From assembly GCA_964451885.1 (NCBI GenBank), contig CAYVJW010000019.1, forward strand, positions 1 to 19,286: 19,286 nucleotides of DNA. The letters are read 5' to 3'. A program made the position numbers and the translations under genes. The notes beneath the pieces were generated by a model. The model did not search any database. It had not been told where the DNA came from and worked only from the letters and a program-made list of their open reading frames with translations. The DNA comes from CAYVJW01 sp964451885. GTDB lineage: Bacteria; Patescibacteriota; Gracilibacteria; UBA4473. Within the stretch, counting starts at the first letter, position 1. Each line of letters begins with the position of its first letter. Below are positions 14,844 through 19,286 of this stretch, one piece after another.

Positions 14844-14905
14844 AATTGAAAGTTTATAGTGGTTATTCGTTCGACTTTATATCTTTCGACTTTATAACTC
14901 TTTTG
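14831..14905. repeat. Imperfect inverted repeat after ribH, same family as the repeat at 18122
   Basis: Arm 14831-14858 (CAAAAGTCTATAAAATTGAA...) and arm 14878-14905, whose reverse complement begins CAAAAGAGTTATAAAGTCGA, are imperfect inverted copies with about a 19-nt loop. Within the right half, TCGACTTTATA recurs with a 15-bp period (14871 and 14886). The left arm overlaps the last ribH codons. The structure could act as a weak terminator or protect the mRNA end, but no T-run follows. Nothing else was seen in 14844-14971. Confidence 0.6.
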
Positions 14906-14971
14906 TCTATTGATTTTTAGGTAAAAAAGTTTATTCTTAATTCTGTTTATTAAATCTTAATTCAAAAATAG

Positions 14972-17176
14972 ATGAAAAAATTGTTTTTATTGGTTTCGGC
15001 TTTCTTATTAACTGCTTGTTGGCCGTTGCCGGAGGAAAAAAAAGAGCCCATTAAGCCTCCAACGGAACAAAAGAGGGTTATTCCTCCTCAAAAGATCGCT
15101 GTTCCACCTCCAAAGCCTGTCAGATCTGTTCCTGCTGAGCAGGTAAAGATAGAGAAGCCAAAACTTGTTCCGGAAGAAAAGGTTGAAGTTCCAGAAGTAA
15201 AAGTGTCGGAAATTAAGCCTGTAATTAATGGAGAGTCGGAGCCAATGAAAGAGCCTGCTGTTGAAGAAGTTGAGCCATCTGCGGAAGAAAAAACGATTGA
15301 GGAAGCTGTAGGGACCCCTGCTGAAAAAGCTTCAGAATATTTACGCCGTGTTGAGGAAGCAAAAGAGAGGTTGAGAGAAAAACTTGAATCGGAAAAAAAA
15401 AATGAATCAACCGGTTTCTTTCAAATCTTTCCGGTTGCGTATGCCGAAGAAGATTCTACTGCAGACGGTTTAGAGGAAGAAACAGTAGAAGATATTTTGG
15501 CTGAAATTCAGTTGAATCTTGAGTTAGCGGCAGAGGCGGCTGAAGAAGAAAGTGAACCGGAGGCTTTAGAATCTGTCCTTGAGGAAATTCAGGCAGTACA
15601 AGAGGATGTTTCAGATGATTTGGCTGATATTTCAGGAACTGTGGATGAAGCTGTCGGGGATTTGATTGAGGCTGCTGCAGAGAGTTTTAATGATACAGCG
15701 GAAAGTATTGAAGAAGCACTTGTGGATGTTGAGGAAGCAATTGAGGCAGGTGAGGAATCTGTGGTAGTTGAGGTTGAGACTAATGTTGAAGAAATTTTAG
15801 ATGATAAAAACTTTTCTGGGGTTATTCCTTTGAAGATTAATGAAAAGGGACTCTTGGAAAGAAAATTAAGACGACATGAAACAAGGATTCGTAACCTCGA
15901 AAAGAAATTACTTGATAGTGGAGTTGATCCGGAGAAAGTTAAAGGAATTTTAGCAGCACAAATTGTGCATTTTGTTAAGATTGTAGAGCTGGCAAAAGGA
16001 GGAGAGCCGTATAAGGTTATTAAACAGGAATTGCATAGAATCTATCGGGATTTTCGTGTGCTTTTGAAATTATCTAAAAAGGAAGATTTGGCTGCAGAGG
16101 GTTTAAAGGAGAAAATTGAGAAAGTTAGAGCAGAGAGAAAAAAAGTTTTATCAGAAAGAAGGGAAGAGAGAAAAAAAGTAAGGGAAGAAATAAAACAAAA
16201 AGTGAAGGCAGGAGAAATAACAAGAGATGAAGCTCGGGAAGTTTTGCATAAAAAAAGAGTTGAACGGCAGAAAACAAAGGCAGAAGAGAGATATGAAAAA
16301 TTGAAAGAAAGGAAACCGGAACTGGCAGAGAAATTTAAGGATAATTTTGAGAAATATCTTGATCGGAGAGATGAGAATTTTGAGAAGATGCAACAGGTTC
16401 GGGAAAAAAGAAAAGAAATGCGTGAAGAAATGATGGAAAAGAAGGCGGAGATGAGTGAAAAAAGAGAAGAACTGAAGGAAGAAATGAAGGAAAAGAAAAA
16501 AGAGTTTGAGGAAAAAATGAAGGAAGAAAAAGAGGAGTTGAAAGAAAAATTAAGGGAAAAGAAAAAGGCAATTCAGGAAGAGATGAAAGAACATAAGGAA
16601 ATGCTTCAAGAGAAAAAAAAGGAATTGAGAGAAGAGATGGAGGCAAAGAAAAAGGAATTTGAGGAAAAGACGGAAGAGGAAAAAGAAGCCTTAAAGGAGG
16701 AACGGAAGGAAAAGAAAGAAGCAATCCAAGAGGAAATGAAAGAACATAAAGAAATGATTCAGGAGAAAAGAAAGGAGCTGAAAGAGGAGATGAAAGAAAG
16801 GAAAAAAGAATATAAGGAAAAGATGAAAGAGGAAAAAGAAGCATTAAAAGAGCGACTGGAAGAAAAGGAAGGAACAATGAGGGAAGAATTAAAAGAACAG
16901 AGGGAAATGTTTCGGGAACATAAAGAGGAGTTAGGGGAAGAAATGAAGGAAATGTATCGCGAAAGGAAAGAAATGAGAGATGATCGTCTACAAGAAAATC
17001 AGGAACTGCGCAAGGATAGACGTGAGAGCTGGAAGGAAATGCGAAAAAAGATTGAAGCTGGGGGGATGGAGCCTAAGGATGTGAAGAGTGCTATTCGTGA
17101 GCATCGTCAGGCTATACGGGAAGAAGCGGGAAGGTCTCCGAGAGAGGGGAGGAGGGAAGGAAAGCCAATGCCTTAG
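14972..17176 (+). CDS. Large charged coiled-coil / single-helix lipoprotein
   Basis: 734 residues, not recognised. The N-terminus is a lipoprotein signal (MKKLFLLVSAFLLTACW) with a lipobox LTAC, so Cys16 is likely lipidated and the protein anchored outside the membrane. Then come a Pro/Lys/Glu-rich linker (about 17-110), a very acidic Ala/Glu region (about 155-270) and, from about 290 to the end, almost continuous Glu/Lys/Arg helix. Three consecutive 51-residue repeats occupy residues 503-655. The pattern of E and K/R four residues apart suggests a long rigid single helix or coiled coil, such as a spacer from membrane to envelope surface. It lacks cysteine after the lipobox and any enzyme motif. 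A hydrophobic FFQIFPVAYAEED near 148-160 is odd and resembles a second signal-peptidase site. The stop shares four bases with the convergent activase gene. Confidence 0.85.
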   Translation: MKKLFLLVSAFLLTACWPLPEEKKEPIKPPTEQKRVIPPQKIAVPPPKPVRSVPAEQVKIEKPKLVPEEKVEVPEVKVSEIKPVINGESEPMKEPAVEEVEPSAEEKTIEEAVGTPAEKASEYLRRVEEAKERLREKLESEKKNESTGFFQIFPVAYAEEDSTADGLEEETVEDILAEIQLNLELAAEAAEEESEPEALESVLEEIQAVQEDVSDDLADISGTVDEAVGDLIEAAAESFNDTAESIEEALVDVEEAIEAGEESVVVEVETNVEEILDDKNFSGVIPLKINEKGLLERKLRRHETRIRNLEKKLLDSGVDPEKVKGILAAQIVHFVKIVELAKGGEPYKVIKQELHRIYRDFRVLLKLSKKEDLAAEGLKEKIEKVRAERKKVLSERREERKKVREEIKQKVKAGEITRDEAREVLHKKRVERQKTKAEERYEKLKERKPELAEKFKDNFEKYLDRRDENFEKMQQVREKRKEMREEMMEKKAEMSEKREELKEEMKEKKKEFEEKMKEEKEELKEKLREKKKAIQEEMKEHKEMLQEKKKELREEMEAKKKEFEEKTEEEKEALKEERKEKKEAIQEEMKEHKEMIQEKRKELKEEMKERKKEYKEKMKEEKEALKERLEEKEGTMREELKEQREMFREHKEELGEEMKEMYRERKEMRDDRLQENQELRKDRRESWKEMRKKIEAGGMEPKDVKSAIREHRQAIREEAGRSPREGRREGKPMP
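16478..16936 (+). repeat. Three 153-bp (51-residue) tandem repeats in the lipoprotein gene
   Basis: Units at 16478-16630, 16631-16783 and 16784-16936 each begin EEM followed by a Lys-rich run and KEF or KEY, contain an (E/T)EEKE(E/A)LKE segment, then EEMKEH or EELKEQ, and end KKEL, RKEL or KEEL plus one residue. They are diverged rather than identical, so this is an old internal duplication. Partial further similarity precedes (from about 16430) and follows (EEMKEMYRERKEM). Confidence 0.85.
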
Positions 17177-17880
17177 TTTGTTGTTTCTACGTTGTTAATA
17201 AATTTTTTCGCGATTGTTTTGAATTCTTTGAGCTCCTCGGGGTTAAATCCGGGGAGTTTTTTATATTTTGGATCGAGAACTTTTGTGTTTCTGAAATTTT
17301 GTATAGTGAATTTATTGGCTCCTTTGCAAAACTGTGTAATTTTTTTTATTTCGCTTTTATCATGAAAATTTGGAATAACGGTTGTGCGAAATTCATGATT
17401 AATTTCGGATGATATAATCAGATCTTTGCTTTTTTCGATATTTGTAAAATTAATTTTTGTGCCGATAAGTTTATTGTATTTTTGAGGAGATGCTTTTATG
17501 TCCATAGCAAAATAATCTACGCATTTGTTTTCCATGATTTTTCTTAAAACTTCCGGATTAGTGCCGTTTGTATCGAGTTTTACTAGGAATCCAAGGTTTT
17601 TTATCTTTTTAAGAAAGAGAATTAAGTCTGAGTGGAGGGTTGGTTCTCCGCCGGATATGACAACTCCGTCGAGTAATCCTTTTCTTGTTTCCAGGAACTG
17701 GAAGAATTTTCCTTCCGGAATAAGATGTTCGGGTTTGAAGTTTTGAATTTCTTCTGGGAGGACAAATTGAGGATTGTGGCAGAAACCGCAGCGAAAATTG
17801 CATCCCACGATAAAAATAATGCAGGCGAGTTTGTCGGGATAGTCGAGGAGGGTGAGAGTGTTTATTCCACCAATCAGCAT
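17173..17880 (-). CDS. nrdG: NrdG2-type radical SAM activating protein
   Basis: 235 residues. Near the N-terminus, GGINTLTLLDYPDKLACIIF precedes the radical SAM cluster motif CNFRCGFC (Cys27, Cys31, Cys34 by count), followed by HNPQFVLPEE, then VISGGEPTLH, which is the SAM-binding GGE motif, and DTNGTNPEVL. This matches the group annotated as anaerobic ribonucleotide reductase activating protein (NrdG2), which installs the glycyl radical of NrdD; relatives may act on other glycyl-radical enzymes. No nrdD is in the window. It starts 1 nt after the redoxin stop, implying an operon and a joint redox role. It converges on the lipoprotein gene with a four-base stop overlap (TTAG). Confidence 0.88.
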   Translation of the reverse strand: MLIGGINTLTLLDYPDKLACIIFIVGCNFRCGFCHNPQFVLPEEIQNFKPEHLIPEGKFFQFLETRKGLLDGVVISGGEPTLHSDLILFLKKIKNLGFLVKLDTNGTNPEVLRKIMENKCVDYFAMDIKASPQKYNKLIGTKINFTNIEKSKDLIISSEINHEFRTTVIPNFHDKSEIKKITQFCKGANKFTIQNFRNTKVLDPKYKKLPGFNPEELKEFKTIAKKFINNVETTN

Positions 17881-17881
17881 T

Positions 17882-18121
17882 TTAACTCATTGTTAAGAAT
17901 CCTTCCAGTTCATATGTTTCGCTTGCTCTAAAAACTTCTTTTCCGTCTTCAAAAATGATAATTGTTGGGGCGGCAGTGACGTTTAATTCTTGAATTTTTT
18001 CAGAGAATTCAGGCATAGTTTCATCCAGTATCTTTCCCTTGAAATTTATGTTTTTGGATACAAAGCTTTTAAATTCTGGACATTTTGGGCAGCGTGTTGT
18101 TGTGAAGAGAATGTAATTCAT
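17882..18121 (-). CDS. Small thioredoxin/glutaredoxin-like protein (CPKC)
   Basis: 79 residues from ATG 18121: MNYILFTTTRCPKCPEF places the CxxC redox pair (Cys11, Cys14) right after the first strand, and TAAPTIIIFEDGKEVFRA gives the cis-proline and central strands of the thioredoxin fold. The length suits NrdH-like or minimal redoxins. The frame is open 15 codons further upstream to ATG 18166, but that stretch is entirely a short tandem repeat, so it is either leader or a repeat-derived tail. Lying 1 nt before the NrdG2 gene, it probably supplies electrons for anaerobic ribonucleotide reduction or activation. Neither start has a Shine-Dalgarno. Confidence 0.85.
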   Translation of the reverse strand: MNYILFTTTRCPKCPEFKSFVSKNINFKGKILDETMPEFSEKIQELNVTAAPTIIIFEDGKEVFRASETYELEGFLTMS

Positions 18122-18163
18122 ACTTTCAACTTTATGAACTTTTGACTTTAAAAACTTTTGACT
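18122..18163 (-). repeat. 16-bp tandem repeat at the 5' end of the redoxin gene
   Basis: On the minus strand two full units, AGTCAAAAGTTTTTAA and AGTCAAAAGTTCATAA, are followed by a partial unit AGTTGAAAGT and then the ATG at 18121. AGT recurs at alternating 7- and 9-bp steps. Read in frame it would encode SQKFLKSKVHKVES. It is closely similar to the sequence after ribH at 14829-14858. Confidence 0.75.
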
Positions 18164-18169
18164 CATTTA

Positions 18170-18577
18170 TTATAGATTAAGGAATGCTCTTAGTTCCGGA
18201 AATCCCGTTAGGGAGAGGTAGAGTCCTAATACTAAGCAAGCAATTCCGGTGAAAGTTATTATTTTGGGGTTGTATATCATTTTTTTGCCTGTTTCTATTG
18301 CCACTCTTGGGAAAAGAAAGAAAAATGTGGCTTTGAGTACGGCAATCCATCCCAGTAGAGTGATGATAACTGACCAATTGGGTCCCCAGAAATTATGAAA
18401 AAGCACGAGCAGTATCCCAAAAAGAAGCTTCATAAAAGCTATTAGGTGCATAAGGGGGGGATTTTCCAATAAATCATTTACCATTGTTTGATAATATTTT
18501 CGATTTAAGAGCATGCTGATCGATACAATAAGAAAAAGAGGGCTGATGATTTTTGCGATGAGTATAGAGGTGAGCAT
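18170..18577 (-). CDS. Small four-helix membrane protein
   Basis: 135 residues with four likely transmembrane segments: near 4-23, 44-62 (HLIAFMKLLFGILLVLFHNFW), 69-90 and 105-125. It shares with the next gene upstream the pattern HNxW, five or so residues, VIIT, GW, then K and a hydrophobic helix, so the two are paralogues. I cannot assign a function. It ends 3 nt before the longer possible start of the redoxin gene (48 nt before the shorter one) and should be in the same transcript. Confidence 0.82.
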   Translation of the reverse strand: MLTSILIAKIISPLFLIVSISMLLNRKYYQTMVNDLLENPPLMHLIAFMKLLFGILLVLFHNFWGPNWSVIITLLGWIAVLKATFFFLFPRVAIETGKKMIYNPKIITFTGIACLVLGLYLSLTGFPELRAFLNL

Positions 18578-18614
18578 GATTAATAGGTTTTAGAAATTAC
18601 ATTTGCATTTTAGT

Positions 18615-18992
18615 TTAGTTGTATCCCATCCAACTCAGGTATCCTCCCAGTAGTATATAAATAACACCGAAAACTATAAAAACAGTGGGGCTGCATATTT
18701 TTTTAAATTCTCCCATTTTATTCGGGAGGAGGAAAAGGCGTATGCCTTTTATCAGTCCGAGCCATCCGAAGACGGTAATGATAACTCTCCAATCGGATAC
18801 CCAGACATTATGTGCCAATACAATGGCGAGTCCGATGATTAAAGGCATTAAACTGCCGAGATACGTGCCGAGGTGGTCTTTTGTAAAATTATCGACCATT
18901 TTTATATAGTGCTTTGGATGCATGAGAACACTGAGGCCTACCATAGCCAGTACCGGGCCGATGAGTTTTGCGAGATAGATTGAGGTTTCCAT
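18615..18992 (-). CDS. Small four-helix membrane protein, paralogue of its neighbour
   Basis: 125 residues with four likely transmembrane helices (about 6-24, 45-62, 70-90, 100-122). Motifs in common with the downstream gene are the N-terminal (S/T)xxxAKxIxP, xxYxxMVxxx, AHNVWxSDWRVIITVFGWLGLIKG and a final LGxYLSxxG. The tandem pair with 37 bp between suggests local duplication. Function not recognised; no charged catalytic residues stand out beyond the conserved His, Asn and Trp. It is the first gene of the run leading to the redoxin and activase. Confidence 0.82.
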   Translation of the reverse strand: METSIYLAKLIGPVLAMVGLSVLMHPKHYIKMVDNFTKDHLGTYLGSLMPLIIGLAIVLAHNVWVSDWRVIITVFGWLGLIKGIRLFLLPNKMGEFKKICSPTVFIVFGVIYILLGGYLSWMGYN

Positions 18993-19022
18993 TTTTGGTA
19001 AATTTAAGAAATATTATTGAAA

Positions 19023-19043
19023 TTTTACTTTGTTGTAGTAAAA
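19023..19043. terminator. AT-rich hairpin between the HhH gene and the membrane-protein genes
   Basis: TTTTACT (19023-19029) and AGTAAAA (19037-19043) form a perfect 7-bp stem with a 7-nt loop. It lies 42 bp after the stop of the minus-strand HhH gene and 31 bp before the next gene. With only one G-C pair and a poor T-run it is a weak terminator at best. Confidence 0.3.
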
Positions 19044-19084
19044 AATTACATTAATTTGACTTGCTTTTTTATTAGGAAGTTAAA

Positions 19085-19286
19085 CTATAAAACTTTTTGT
19101 AGTGCTTCTAATTGTGTTCGGCTTATTGTTTTTAACAATTCTTTGTCCGTTGCTTTCTTAATCCCCGAAACTGATCCGAATGTTTTCAGAAGTTTTTTCT
19201 TTGTGGCCGGGCCTATCCCGGTAATTTCATCAAGGCCCGCATGCCCATCTATCTGGAGGTCCTGACCGAAACCAAGAAGATCATTA
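19085..19286 (-). CDS. C-terminus of a helix-hairpin-helix DNA repair protein, possibly UvrC (partial)
   Basis: The last 66 codons of a minus-strand gene whose 5' part lies beyond the window. The sequence LDEITGIGPATKKKLLKTFG followed by GIKKATDKELLKT is a double helix-hairpin-helix (GIGP hairpin) of the kind that ends UvrC, the incision subunit of nucleotide excision repair, where LDxIPGIGPxxxxxLLxxFGS is typical. The residues before it (DLLGFGQDLQIDGHAG) do not look like the usual UvrC lead-in, so another HhH nuclease or repair protein is possible. The reading is supported by an open frame to the window edge and a TAG stop at 19085-19087. Confidence 0.6.
   Translation of the reverse strand, partial: NDLLGFGQDLQIDGHAGLDEITGIGPATKKKLLKTFGSVSGIKKATDKELLKTISRTQLEALQKVL

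Noticed and set aside
16335..16877. 180-codon minus-strand frame rich in Phe, Leu, Pro and Ser
   Set aside because: It is the complement of the Glu/Lys codon repeats of the lipoprotein gene; composition explains the lack of stops.
19017..19265. 82-codon plus-strand frame at the right edge
   Set aside because: It overlaps the minus-strand HhH coding region and the AT-rich gap, and encodes no recognisable pattern.

Overview
The window looks like a chromosomal segment of a bacterium with a small genome and AT-rich DNA, most likely a Candidate Phyla Radiation (Patescibacteria) member; Peregrinibacteria or a relative is my best guess, and this is inference. The reasons are very tight packing (ATGA start/stop overlaps, 1-7 nt gaps, convergent genes sharing the four bases of their stop codons), almost no Shine-Dalgarno sequences, short divergent versions of core enzymes, and many short tandem repeats in and between genes. 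TGA is used as a normal stop, so this is not the code in which TGA means glycine. No rRNA, tRNA, CRISPR array or transposase was seen.

Layout. 1-1052: a possible repeat-bounded leader and an unrecognised protein. 1078-4123 (minus): a LOG-family protein, the N-terminal half of carbamoyl-phosphate synthase large subunit as a separate gene, and an unknown protein with its own strong promoter. 4223-7573 (plus): valyl-tRNA synthetase with an apparently intact histidine-phosphatase domain inserted in its catalytic core, the most unusual object here. 7570-13664 (minus): an isoprenoid-precursor (MEP pathway) gene cluster in the order yjbQ, ispH, ispG, a two-gene toxin-antitoxin module, dxr, an ispD-ispF fusion and ispE. 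Only dxs is missing from the path to IPP/DMAPP. 13746-14843 (plus): uppS, which uses isoprenoid precursors for the cell-wall carrier lipid, is divergent from the MEP cluster and apparently leaderless; then ribH. 14972-17176 (plus): a large, highly charged helical lipoprotein with three 51-residue repeats. 17173-18992 (minus): two related four-helix membrane proteins, a small CPKC redoxin and a NrdG2-type radical SAM activase. 19085 to the end (minus): the C-terminus of a helix-hairpin-helix protein, possibly UvrC.

How they work together. ispDF, ispE, ispG, ispH and dxr encode six of the seven MEP activities. uppS opposite them consumes isoprenyl diphosphates for peptidoglycan. The toxin-antitoxin pair is joined to dxr by two successive ATGA overlaps, so dxr translation may depend on the toxin cistron. 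The redoxin and activase resemble the accessory genes of anaerobic ribonucleotide reduction, but no nrdD is in view. A second theme is short-repeat invasion: 7-, 15-, 16- and 51-bp periodicities occur in intergenic DNA and in frame inside valS, ispDF and at the 5' end of the redoxin gene.
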